From: JBEEOW01 sp041191405
GTDB lineage: Bacteria > Bacteroidota > Bacteroidia > Cytophagales > UBA9547
Reading direction: 5' to 3'
NCBI GenBank assembly: GCA_041191405.1
Contig: JBEEOW010000004.1
Coordinates: 62,001-126,000, forward strand
Length of the DNA: 64,000 nt
In this document: one piece after another, positions 26,801 through 34,338 of the stretch
How the letters are laid out: every line of letters starts with the position of its first letter
Numbering within the stretch: position 1 is the first letter of the stretch
Translations under genes and position numbers: made by a program
Notes under the pieces: generated by a model
Databases searched by the model: none
What the model was told of the DNA's origin: nothing
Seen by the model: the letters and a program-made list of their open reading frames with translations, nothing else

Positions 26801-28466
26801 AACCATCATATTTATATAAATCGTCAGAACCTGAATAGATTATACCACCAATGTTTGGATCAGCAACTTTAGGTGCAGTCCATTCAGCTGGACCACTTGG
26901 ACCACCTAACCATGTATAAGTATTATTGCTTGCATCGTATCTATTAACTCCTGATGTATTTTGAAAAGTTGTGTAAAATATATTTGGATTAACTGCATCA
27001 TAAGCTACTTCTTCACCATCTCCACCTGTCGAATTTACCCATCCTTGCGCAGTAGTATAGTTTGTTGAACCCATATCTTGAGCACCACCTGCAATATTAT
27101 TTCCATTTACTGGACTTACAGCAATTCTGTAGAATTGTCTAATTCTTAAACCAGAAGCAATAAAATTAAAACTAGAACCTCCGTTTGTTGAAGTAAAAAC
27201 TCCTCCATCATTACTTGAATATAATTTTCCCGATGCAGTAGTTAAAATATCGTGTACATCTGAGTGTACATTATAAGTTGTTAATGCAAAGGTTAAACCT
27301 CCATCAGTTGATTTATAATGATTTACACAACCGATATAAACTTCATTTGCATTTGTTTGAGATACGTTTATTGCCATACCCCACCATGCTATACCCCAAT
27401 TCTCAGAAGTATTATAACCAAAATAATTATTATTTTGAGCACCACTAGCTGCTAACTGTTTAACAAATGTTGCTCCCGCATCAGTAGAACGGAAAATTGA
27501 TTGTAAACCACTTTCAGAGTTCGCTTGTGCTACATAAACATAATTTGGATTAGCTGGAGTTACTGCAATTCTTGTTTCACCAACAGTAGTTAATGCAATT
27601 TTATTAAAAGTTACACCAGCATCAATTGATTTATATACACCGTCATTAGCTGCTGCATATACAATATTTGGATTATCAGTTTTAAATTCAATATCATAAA
27701 CTGTTTGAGATACATTTGAATTAGCCCAAGATGCACCACCATCATTACTATATAATACTCCATTATAAGTTGCAATTACAACTTTATTAGCATTTGTTGG
27801 GTTAATAATTACTCTTCTAACATTACTACCAGAGTAAACACTTTGCCAAGTTGCCGCTGCATCTGTTGATTTATAAACAAATCCAGAAGCTAAAGTTGCA
27901 TACAATGTAGTTGGAGTAGATTTACTTACAGAAACACCAGTTGTACTCAAAGATGGCATATTATCCATTGTCGGAATCCAAGTAGTACCACCATTTGTAG
28001 TTTTCCAAACTCCTCCTTCAACAGCTGCTGCGTATATTATATTTTCATCAGTCGGGTGTAATGCAATTGATTCTACTCTACCTGCTCCAACCATACCATG
28101 AGGTCCAGAAATCTCATTATTTGGACCAAGTTCTACCCAATTCATACTAGGAACTGCCGCAGTTCTTTTTCCAGAAGCTAAACGTTGATATCTAGAAATT
28201 TCTGATTGAATTTCAGAAGAATTAACGATGTGACCTCTTTTATTTACTCTTAATTTATTTTCAGCTACCCATCTTTGAAATTGCTTATATCCACTTCCTT
28301 TTCCTTTGAATCTATTAGCAAAATAGTCTTCGCCCTCTTTTACAACTTCGTAAAAATTGGCGTCTGGGTCTCTCGACATATCAACCCATTTTTGGGCATA
28401 AGATATGTTGTTAAACGAACTTAAGATTAAAGCACCTAGTGCTAACCTTCGTAATGTTTTTTTCAT
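23844..28466 (-). CDS. T9SS-exported beta-propeller protein with two chitin-binding domains
   Basis: About 1540 residues from ATG at 28466 (the signal peptide begins MKKTLRRLALGALILSSF); an in-frame start at 28523 is less likely. After a short pro-region, residues about 120-720 hold many BNR/sortilin-like repeats (GGVWKTTNGGTTW, then VYKSTDAAATWQSVY, and similar). Two CBM5/12-like domains with the YTANWWTQGAQP core lie near 733-788 and 1405-1460. Between them are several Ig-like modules. The last 70 residues are a T9SS type A sorting domain (SIYPNPTSGSF, ending VTKLVIE). Expected to be cut and anchored or released at the cell surface, binding chitin or a similar glycan; no catalytic domain is recognised with certainty. 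Confidence 0.88.
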   Translation of the reverse strand: MKKTLRRLALGALILSSFNNISYAQKWVDMSRDPDANFYEVVKEGEDYFANRFKGKGSGYKQFQRWVAENKLRVNKRGHIVNSSEIQSEISRYQRLASGKRTAAVPSMNWVELGPNNEISGPHGMVGAGRVESIALHPTDENIIYAAAVEGGVWKTTNGGTTWIPTMDNMPSLSTTGVSVSKSTPTTLYATLASGFVYKSTDAAATWQSVYSGSNVRRVIINPTNANKVVIATYNGVLYSNDGGASWANSNVSQTVYDIEFKTDNPNIVYAAANDGVYKSIDAGVTFNKIALTTVGETRIAVTPANPNYVYVAQANSESGLQSIFRSTDAGATFVKQLAASGAQNNNYFGYNTSENWGIAWWGMAINVSQTNANEVYIGCVNHYKSTDGGLTFALTTYNVHSDVHDILTTASGKLYSSNDGGVFTSTNGGSSFNFIASGLRIRQFYRIAVSPVNGNNIAGGAQDMGSTNYTTAQGWVNSTGGDGEEVAYDAVNPNIFYTTFQNTSGVNRYDASNNTYTWLGGPSGPAEWTAPKVADPNIGGIIYSGSDDLYKYDGYNWNKILDFSTPEAMNANAIAVAQSNSNYIYAYKDGKIYSTSNGGSTWNNYSISFGFTNMRVSPNNPSRVYVSSWGGVYVSENAGATFTQISGVLPSINYTGLAIQKGTEDIIYIGGANGNLFFKKYSATDWTLINQGLPSVAINDLEINTITSKLLVGTYARGIFQGDLQGGSSTVTCTEPAYNATTAYNGGQKVSYNGKIYTANWWTQGAQPDVNSGPVGTGKPWTETGTCQVQNVAPVITITSPTEGQVVSVAAGQKVNFTVSTTPSVVDSVKYILVDVVCNGPGCTTVRRFTQTTAPYSLSVDPIAGAVSSQVNVVAFKNGIASEVSPSVNYTVVQPIKPVVTINAPVENQEQYFYPSDNNKVNVALGFNIAPSTIDSVRLVVVELLCNGPGCANVRKYTLTNATTFNLSYLPSLRNNGYTEIYAVAFSKGLVSDEVKRIFYAKPLPELTIVSPANNSSVSRSISSLLIDVNVNTTNLAIDSVIYLVSDAVVNGQFGSTTERKFVVTSGSFDLTLPVLTGKTFTRITALAFGDGGKNSRAVSTQVNYNDAPVVTITAPTVGSKFNVGGSVTVSANVTDDGNVSQVEIYSPHIPNSTVTLTAAPYTATFPNLASSGNRYLTTFIVKATDNQGAVTVQTIDVAENRLPVIAVTAPLAVNGINPKYKVGYPVTVSANVSDQDGTIKKVVFTLPKTGETIVDSILPYSVTFANLPAPYADGSLYFTVTAFDNNNGSSSSNVIVYKNRIPSATITSPVVNATFNTNANITVTALPYDPDFTSGKIEYFVNGSSKIGEQIINSVLTGGTQYSVNFNNVPNGIYDFTVRITDDMGEYAYSPAVRVEVKTPNVTCTAPVYNPATAYTGGQSVQYNGIKYTANWWTQGAQPDLNNGAVGTGKPWTSNGTCTTRTGDNVVIAAATSIYPNPTSGSFTIETETETSAVILNAFGKEVATLSLVKGQNEVNLSLSSGVYFVKINNNVTKLVIE

Positions 28467-28677
28467 AAATAGGGATAAATTTTGATATTGCCAATCTATA
28501 ATATGTTTATGATAGTATAACAAAATAATGAGTGAACGGTCAAAATTTTGAGTAAACGGTTAAAACCCATTCTTAAAATAATACTTTTCCTATATTTTGT
28601 ATAACTATAAAAACACGTACATACAATTTATTTTTAAAGTCAATCAAATATTAAAATGTAGTACTTTCAAAAAAAGA

Positions 28678-28709
28678 TTTGTATTTTAAAAAAGATTATT
28701 TTACTTTTG
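28678..28709 (+). promoter_or_regulatory. trp operon promoter
   Basis: TTTG (28678-28681), 20 bases, TACTTTTG (28702-28709): a full Bacteroidota consensus. Transcription would start near 28715, some 20 bases before the leader peptide ATG. Confidence 0.75.
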
Positions 28710-28736
28710 ATGCGTATGAAAAACTTTGATAAAAAT

Positions 28737-28784
28737 ATGGGTTGGTGGCTTTGGCAAAACGAATGTTTGTTCGGTATTGTATAG
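28737..28784 (+). CDS. trpL: trp leader peptide (Trp codons 3, 4 and 6)
   Basis: ATG at 28737 opens a 15-codon reading frame, MGWWLWQNECLFGIV, ending with TAG at 28782-28784. Three of its first six codons are Trp. It starts about 20 bases after the predicted transcription start and ends 30 bases before the terminator, the design of an attenuation leader. Two further in-frame ATGs (28710, 28716) lie at or before the predicted transcript start and are unlikely to be used. Confidence 0.8.
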   Translation: MGWWLWQNECLFGIV

Positions 28785-28849
28785 TTATCCATGTCTAAAT
28801 ATTTATATATAGATAAAAGAGGCTTACCGAACTGCGGTAAGCCTCTTTT
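28769..28849 (+). promoter_or_regulatory. trp attenuator: antiterminator and terminator
   Basis: Terminator: AAAAGAGGCTTACCG (28815-28829) pairs perfectly with CGGTAAGCCTCTTTT (28835-28849). Antiterminator: GTTCGGTA (28769-28776) pairs perfectly with TACCGAAC (28825-28832), which takes away the terminator's left arm. The antiterminator strand lies inside the last leader codons, so a ribosome at the TAG would cover it and let the terminator form. A ribosome waiting at the Trp codons (28743-28754) would leave it free. This is read directly from the sequence; function is inferred. Confidence 0.8.
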
Positions 28850-28876
28850 ATTTTCCACCTATTTCATTGCAACGTT

Positions 28877-30298
28877 ATGCAAAAAATTAAATTAAATACT
28901 CGTACTCATAAATTCCTTGCTGATACTCAAACTCCTGTTAGCATTTATCTCAAATTAAGAGATATTTACCCTAACTCTATTCTATTAGAAAGTTCTGATT
29001 ATCACGGAGAACAAGATATATTTTCTTACATCTGTTGTAAACCATTTGCTGGTATCAAAGTTGAAAATAATACTTTCAGCAGTTACCTACCTGATGGCTC
29101 AAGAACAGATGAAGTTATTGTTAAAAATTCAACTACGCCTGTTGCCGAAAAAATCGGACAGTTCTCTTCTCTATTTGAAGTTGAAAGTTTAAACCTTGGT
29201 TTTATCACTAGCGGACTTTTTGGCTATTCAACTTACGACACTGTACGTTATTTCGAAGATATTGAAATCAGCACCTACGAAACTGATTATCGTAGAATTC
29301 CAGATTTGCAATACCATGTTTATCAAATTGTAATTGCATTTAATCATTTCAATAATGAATTAACAATTATTGAAAGCATTCCCGAAAATGTACAATCGGA
29401 GTTTGACAATGTATTGGCACAAATCCAAAAGCAAACTTTTGCATCTTTTGACTTTTCATTGGTTGATAGAGAAGAGTCAAACTTTACAGATGAGGAGTTT
29501 AAAAAGATAATTATCAAAGGAAAAGAACACTGCCGCAGAGGTGATGTTTTCCAAATTGTACTTTCTCGTAGATTCTCTCAACAATATGCGGGCGATGATT
29601 TTAACGTGTACAGAAGTTTACGTTCAATCAATCCATCGCCTTACTTATTTTATTTTGATTATGGCAGTTTCCGAATTTTTGGTTCATCGCCAGAAGCTCA
29701 AATATTAATCAAAAATGAGCAAGCAAGTATTTTCCCAATTGCAGGTACTTTCCGCAGAACAGGAAACGACACACGAGATGCCGAACTTGCAGAAGAATTA
29801 TTGAACGACCCAAAAGAAAACTCTGAGCATGTAATGTTGGTTGACTTGGCAAGAAATGATTTGAGTCGCCACGGACACAATGTACATGTTGATACTTTTA
29901 AAGAAGTTCAATATTACAGTCACGTAATTCACTTAGTATCAAAGGTTACAGCAAACTTACCTGAAGGTCACAACTTTATGGATTTAGTGGCTGATACTTT
30001 CCCAGCAGGTACTTTGAGTGGAGCTCCAAAACATAAAGCAATGCAATTAATCAACCAATATGAGCACGGAAATAGAGGTGTTTATGGCGGAATGATTGGT
30101 TATATTGGTTTCAATGGAGAATTTAATCATGCAATTACAATTAGAACAATTATGAGTAAAGACAATGTACTTTACTACCAAGCTGGTGCAGGTGTGGTTG
30201 ATTTATCAGTAATTGAAAACGAAGCACAAGAGGTTCATAATAAATTAGCTGCACTGAAAAAAGCAATTATTCAAGCAGCAGAAATTTCAAAAAAATAA
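28877..30298 (+). CDS. trpE: Anthranilate synthase component I
   Basis: 473 residues, full length. The tryptophan feedback site motif LLESSD is near 35. The chorismate-binding C-terminal domain has GTFRRTGNDTRDAELAEELL, then EHVMLVDLARNDLSRHG, then PAGTLSGAPKHKAM. It makes anthranilate from chorismate using ammonia supplied by TrpG. First structural gene after the attenuator, 4 bp before trpG. Confidence 0.97.
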   Translation: MQKIKLNTRTHKFLADTQTPVSIYLKLRDIYPNSILLESSDYHGEQDIFSYICCKPFAGIKVENNTFSSYLPDGSRTDEVIVKNSTTPVAEKIGQFSSLFEVESLNLGFITSGLFGYSTYDTVRYFEDIEISTYETDYRRIPDLQYHVYQIVIAFNHFNNELTIIESIPENVQSEFDNVLAQIQKQTFASFDFSLVDREESNFTDEEFKKIIIKGKEHCRRGDVFQIVLSRRFSQQYAGDDFNVYRSLRSINPSPYLFYFDYGSFRIFGSSPEAQILIKNEQASIFPIAGTFRRTGNDTRDAELAEELLNDPKENSEHVMLVDLARNDLSRHGHNVHVDTFKEVQYYSHVIHLVSKVTANLPEGHNFMDLVADTFPAGTLSGAPKHKAMQLINQYEHGNRGVYGGMIGYIGFNGEFNHAITIRTIMSKDNVLYYQAGAGVVDLSVIENEAQEVHNKLAALKKAIIQAAEISKK

Positions 30299-30302
30299 CA
30301 AG

Positions 30303-30890
30303 ATGGCTACTTCAAATTTAGATATAAAAATTTTGGTATTTGATAATTATGATTCATTTACCTACAACCTTGTTCACCAAATTAAAGAACTGGGTTACAA
30401 CAATGTAGAAGTTCATCGTAACGACAAAATCACTTTAAAAGAGATTGAGTCATTTGATAAAATTATACTTTCACCAGGTCCAGGAATACCTTCGGAAGCG
30501 GGCATTTTACTGGATGTGATAAAAACATTTGCTCCAACAAAACCAATTTTAGGCGTGTGTTTGGGTCACCAAGCAATAGGCGAAGTTTTTGGAGGTACTT
30601 TAGTGAATTTAGATAAAGTATATCACGGAATTGCAATGAATACTACTGTTACAATTCATGATTATATATTTGCACAAATGCCAAGTGAATTCAACACAGG
30701 AAGATATCATTCGTGGGTTGTTGCAGCTAACAACTTCCCTGATTCACTTGAAATTACAGCCACCGACGAAAACGGAAATGTTATGGCACTTCGTCATAAA
30801 AATTATGATGTGAGAGGTGTTCAATTTCATCCAGAATCAATACTAACCGATGGTGGAATTGGAATTATGAAAGCTTGGTTGGAGGCTTAA
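30303..30890 (+). CDS. trpG: Anthranilate synthase component II (glutamine amidotransferase)
   Basis: 195 residues, class I amidotransferase. The nucleophile is in GVCLGHQAIGEVFGG and the His-Glu pair in VQFHPESILTDGG. FDNYDSFTYNLVHQ opens the domain. It supplies ammonia to TrpE. Not fused to a phosphoribosyltransferase as in some bacteria. Confidence 0.97.
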   Translation: MATSNLDIKILVFDNYDSFTYNLVHQIKELGYNNVEVHRNDKITLKEIESFDKIILSPGPGIPSEAGILLDVIKTFAPTKPILGVCLGHQAIGEVFGGTLVNLDKVYHGIAMNTTVTIHDYIFAQMPSEFNTGRYHSWVVAANNFPDSLEITATDENGNVMALRHKNYDVRGVQFHPESILTDGGIGIMKAWLEA

Positions 30891-30910
30891 AAAAATAAAG
30901 AACCTTGAAA

Positions 30911-31138
30911 ATGAAAATAACTGAACAAGCACTCAATTACTTAGAGTTACACATTCCAGAAATGGCATTGGCTGCTACTAAACAAGCCTATTGGCAAGCA
31001 CTTGCTTCAGGAAGTAGTGTACTAATTAGCCAACATGGTTATGTAATTGAAGTTTTTCCCGATGGAAGCACTCATATTATTGAAAAAAATCATCCTTCTG
31101 TAGAAATAACAACTAATAAAATTATTAATCTAAAATGA
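30911..31138 (+). CDS. Small unknown protein inside the trp operon
   Basis: 75 residues from ATG 30911, 20 bp after trpG. No family recognised. It is helical at the N-terminus (EQALNYLELHIPEMALAATKQAYWQALASG) and strand-rich afterwards (SVLISQHGYVIEVFPDGSTHIIEK). Codon use is like its neighbours and the position suggests co-expression with the trp genes; no link to tryptophan synthesis can be shown. Confidence 0.6.
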   Translation: MKITEQALNYLELHIPEMALAATKQAYWQALASGSSVLISQHGYVIEVFPDGSTHIIEKNHPSVEITTNKIINLK

Positions 31139-31167
31139 ATTTATTAGAATAAATGATATTTTATAAT

Positions 31168-31287
31168 TAAGCGAAAACTTACACTTCGACTACGCTCAGT
31201 GCCCGTTTTCGAGTACTCTTTACTCGAAAAATCAACTTTACGGTTGCTGAGCGTAGTCGAAGCATGAGTAAAGTTAATTTTTCGCTA
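31168..31287 (+). repeat. Palindromic dispersed element, copy A
   Basis: About 120 bp. The outer arms are GCGAAAA / TTTTCGC, the main stem CTTCGACTACGCTCAG / CTGAGCGTAGTCGAAG, and an inner hairpin is GTTTTCGAGTA / TACTCGAAAA. Homologous to copies at 40853 and 43063, which lie in the opposite orientation. It is inserted between the small ORF and trpD. Confidence 0.85.
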
Positions 31288-31365
31288 ATAAAAAATAGAT
31301 TTAATAAATCAGATAAATTACCATATTGGTTTCAAACCAATATTTTAGATAAAATTAAAGGCTAA
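31265..31365 (+). CDS. 33-codon ORF coupled to trpD (uncertain)
   Basis: ATG at 31265 is inside the right arm of the palindromic element. The frame leaves the element and ends in TAA that shares one A with the trpD start (TAATG, 31363-31367). The 11-residue N-terminus is element-derived; the rest reads NRFNKSDKLPYWFQTNILDKI. It may be a leftover of a gene cut by the insertion, or a coupling peptide for trpD. Confidence 0.35.
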
Positions 31366-32357
31366 TGAAAACATACCTTACCAAACTTACACAAGGACAA
31401 ACACTTACTTCTGCAGAAGCTTATGATGCTTTTGTAAAAATAGGTTCAGGCGAAGCAAATGCAGCCCAAATGGCAGCTTTTGTTACTGTATTTTTAATGC
31501 GTAGCATCACATCTGAAGAATTAAAAGGTTTTAGAGAAGCTATGCTTTCGCTTTGTGTAAAAGTTGATTTACAAGAATTTGAACCTGTAGATATTGTTGG
31601 TACTGGTGGTGATGGCAAAAACACTTTCAATATTTCAACACTTTCGGCTTTTGTGGCAGCTGGTGCTGGTGTGAAGGTTGCCAAACATGGTAACTATGCT
31701 GTATCATCACAAAGTGGTTCGTCAAATGTACTTGAATCATTGGGAGTTACATTTACCAACAACCAAGATTTAATCAAAAAACAAATTGATAAAGCTGGAA
31801 TCACATTTTTTCATGCACCACTATTTCACCCTGCAATGAAAAACGTTGCTCCTGTTCGTAAAGAGTTAGGAATGAAAACATTTTTTAATATGCTTGGTCC
31901 ATTAACAAACCCAGCTCATGTTAAAAAAAGAGCAGTAGGTGTGTATAATTTAGAAATGGTTCGTCTGTATCACAGCTTATTACAACATACAGATGAGCGT
32001 TATTTAATTATTCATGCAGTGGATGGTTACGACGAAATATCACTAACAGGCAAAGTTAAAATTGTAAGTAACGAATTCGAAAAATTACTTTCACCAGAAG
32101 CTTACGGTTTCCCAACTATTAAACCTGAACAAATATTTGGTGGTAATTCGGTAGCAGAAGCAAGTGAAATATTTAAAAATATAATTGAAGGCAGAGGCAC
32201 TGAAGCACAAAACAATGTTGTTATTGCCAATGCTGCTACAGCAATTTGGGTAAACAAAGTTGGTATTGATATTACCGAAGCCCAAACCATTGCTAGAGAA
32301 TCACTTACTAGCTTAAAAGCGAAAGAAGTGTTGGAGAAGTTGATAAGTTGTAATTAG
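31365..32357 (+). CDS. trpD: Anthranilate phosphoribosyltransferase
   Basis: 330 residues, full length. The PRPP site is GTGGDGKNTFNIST, followed by KHGNYAVSSQSGSSNVLESLG, and the anthranilate site region is FFHAPLFHPAMKNVAPVRKELG. It joins anthranilate to PRPP. The start overlaps the stop of a 33-codon ORF. Confidence 0.97.
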   Translation: MKTYLTKLTQGQTLTSAEAYDAFVKIGSGEANAAQMAAFVTVFLMRSITSEELKGFREAMLSLCVKVDLQEFEPVDIVGTGGDGKNTFNISTLSAFVAAGAGVKVAKHGNYAVSSQSGSSNVLESLGVTFTNNQDLIKKQIDKAGITFFHAPLFHPAMKNVAPVRKELGMKTFFNMLGPLTNPAHVKKRAVGVYNLEMVRLYHSLLQHTDERYLIIHAVDGYDEISLTGKVKIVSNEFEKLLSPEAYGFPTIKPEQIFGGNSVAEASEIFKNIIEGRGTEAQNNVVIANAATAIWVNKVGIDITEAQTIARESLTSLKAKEVLEKLISCN

Positions 32358-32435
32358 TTATCGGTTTTCAGTAATCAGTTGTCAGTTCAAATATCATAAG
32401 AAGTCTAAAATCTTAAGTCTTCAGTCCTAAGTCTA
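32358..32435. repeat. Heptad-repeat tract in trpD-trpC spacer
   Basis: Two blocks: TTATCGG TTTTCAG TAATCAG TTGTCAG TTCAAAT, then AAGTCTA AAATCTT AAGTCTT CAGTCCT AAGTCTA. Together they fill nearly the whole 83 bp spacer. The second block resembles the tract at 19226. Confidence 0.85.
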
Positions 32436-32440
32436 AAAAA

Positions 32441-33229
32441 ATGAACGTATTACAAGAAATTATCAATTTCAAATTTACAGAAGTTGAAGCCAATAAAGCG
32501 AAAGTAAGTATTTCAGAATTAGAAAAAAGTAAATACTTTGGTAAAGAAACTGTTTCTTTAAAACAAGCTTTACTTGCTGAAAACAGCACAGGAATTATTG
32601 CTGAGTTTAAAAGAAAATCACCATCAAAAGGCGAATTTCCAGGCAATACTTTTGTACCTGCGGAAATAGCAAAAGGATATATCCAAGCTGGTGCTTGTGG
32701 CTTATCTATTTTAACTGATGGGCCTTATTTCGGTGGCAATTTAACTGATTTAAGTAATGTGAGAGATGTGGTTTCGGCACCGATATTACGCAAAGATTTC
32801 ATGGTTGACGAATACCAAATTGTTGAAGCGAAATCTGCAGGTGCTGATGTTATTTTGCTTATTGCCGCAGGGATTGATACCGTTTTATTAAACCGTTTGG
32901 CAAAATTTGCTAAGTCACTTGGCTTAGAAACATTACTTGAAGTCCGTGAAAAAGAAGAACTTGACGGAAATTTAAGTGAATATATTGATGTTGTTGGGGT
33001 AAATAATCGTAATCTTAAAGATTTCAAAGTTGATATCAATCAATCAATTGAAATGGTGAATTATATTCCTGATAATTTTGTAAAGATTTCAGAAAGTGGC
33101 TTAAGTAAAGCAGAATCACTATCAACATTGCGTGGCTATGGTTACAAAGGCTTTTTAATGGGCGAAGCTTTTATGCAAACTCCTGACCCTGTAAATGCTA
33201 TTAATGAGTTTATAAAAGGTATTAAGTAG
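32441..33229 (+). CDS. trpC: Indole-3-glycerol-phosphate synthase
   Basis: 262 residues, a single-domain TIM barrel. EFKRKSPSKGEF holds the catalytic lysine region. LRKDFMVDEYQI, VVGVNNRNLKDF and ISESGL with the phosphate-binding end follow. It closes the indole ring from CdRP. Separate from TrpF, unlike the E. coli fusion. Confidence 0.97.
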   Translation: MNVLQEIINFKFTEVEANKAKVSISELEKSKYFGKETVSLKQALLAENSTGIIAEFKRKSPSKGEFPGNTFVPAEIAKGYIQAGACGLSILTDGPYFGGNLTDLSNVRDVVSAPILRKDFMVDEYQIVEAKSAGADVILLIAAGIDTVLLNRLAKFAKSLGLETLLEVREKEELDGNLSEYIDVVGVNNRNLKDFKVDINQSIEMVNYIPDNFVKISESGLSKAESLSTLRGYGYKGFLMGEAFMQTPDPVNAINEFIKGIK

Positions 33230-33231
33230 AA

Positions 33232-33355
33232 AGTATTAAGTATTAGGTACAAAGTATTTGGTACAGAATCTTACCTAAGACTTAATACCTAATACTTAAG
33301 ACCTAGTTCTAATTAAAATACCTAATACTTAAGACCTAGTACCTAATACTAACAA
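33232..33355. repeat. Long heptad-repeat tract in trpC-trpF spacer
   Basis: About 17 units in 7-base register (one 5-base unit at 33116+200), going from AGTATTA and GGTACAA types to the complementary CCTAATA and CTTAAGA types. It runs to 1 bp before the trpF ATG, so almost the entire spacer is repeat. Confidence 0.9.
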
Positions 33356-33356
33356 A

Positions 33357-34322
33357 ATGTCATCTGAACTCCATACCCTTCAATTATTAGCACAAGAAAT
33401 GCGAGATTATGCCTCGCAAACTGAGCTATATTGGTTGCAAGAATTAAAAAGAATAATGCCTGATTTACAACACCAAACAGTGTTAGAATCAGAAATTGTC
33501 ACTTTTTATTCTCCTTTCAGAAATGTAGTAATAGATATTATTTCATGTCAGCACGACCACCCAGATGCGTATTGGTTGGCATGGAAACGTAAAGAAAACT
33601 TCAAACTTAAGTATCATTATTTGAGCCTTGAAGAAGAAAGAATCAGCAAAGACACAAATTTTGCTAACCAAGAAATAAACAAACTCCTTACACAATCACT
33701 TTTAATTAAAGTATGTGGAATGAGAGTTACTGAAAATATTGAAGCTGTAATGAATTTAAAACCCGACATGTTAGGTTTTATTCATTATTCTCCATCAAAA
33801 AGAGATGTAGGTCAACACTTTACTATGCCCACTTTACCTGATTCAATTAGAAAAGTAGGTGTATTTGTAAATGAATCTACTGAAAATATAGAATTAGCTT
33901 GCAATAAAAACAACATCAATACTTTACAACTTCATGGAAAAGAAACTGTTGAGCAATGTAATGAGTTGAAAGCTAAAGGATATTTCATTATTAAAGTATT
34001 TTCTGTTGATGATGACTTTAATTTTGATGAAACTCTGCCCTATTTAACAGTTGCCGACTTGTTTTTATTTGACACCAAAGGCAAAGAACATGGAGGAAAC
34101 GGAGTAACATTTAACTGGGATGTACTTGAAAAATATCATGGACAAAAGCCAATGTTACTTTCAGGTGGCATTGGAGTAAATGAAGCCAAAAAAGTTCTTG
34201 CAATGGATTTACTAAAACTCAACATTGCAGGAATTGATGTAAATAGTGCCTTTGAAATATCTCCAGCAAATAAAAATATAGATTTATTGAAAGAGTTGTT
34301 TGAAAGTTATAATAGGATTTAA
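33357..34322 (+). CDS. trpF: Phosphoribosylanthranilate isomerase with N-terminal extension
   Basis: 321 residues; ordinary TrpF has about 205. The isomerase barrel begins at residue 118 with KVCGMR, then GFIHYSPSKRDV, VGVFVNES, LQLHGKE, FDTKGKEHGGNG and LSGGIG. Residues 1-115 form an extra domain of unknown family: helical start, then VTFYSPFRNVVIDIIS and AYWLAWKRKENFKLKYHYLSLEEE. It catalyses the Amadori isomerisation PRA to CdRP. Whether the extension is cut off or binds a partner is unknown. Confidence 0.92.
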   Translation: MSSELHTLQLLAQEMRDYASQTELYWLQELKRIMPDLQHQTVLESEIVTFYSPFRNVVIDIISCQHDHPDAYWLAWKRKENFKLKYHYLSLEEERISKDTNFANQEINKLLTQSLLIKVCGMRVTENIEAVMNLKPDMLGFIHYSPSKRDVGQHFTMPTLPDSIRKVGVFVNESTENIELACNKNNINTLQLHGKETVEQCNELKAKGYFIIKVFSVDDDFNFDETLPYLTVADLFLFDTKGKEHGGNGVTFNWDVLEKYHGQKPMLLSGGIGVNEAKKVLAMDLLKLNIAGIDVNSAFEISPANKNIDLLKELFESYNRI

Positions 34323-34338
34323 TTTTACATAATATATT

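Noticed and set aside
28667..28858. 63-codon ORF on the minus strand upstream of trpE
   Set aside because: It runs through the trp terminator and the leader in antisense; all the signals there fit the plus-strand attenuator.
33232..33355. CRISPR-like array
   Set aside because: Units are 7 bases in direct succession without spacers, and no cas genes are present.
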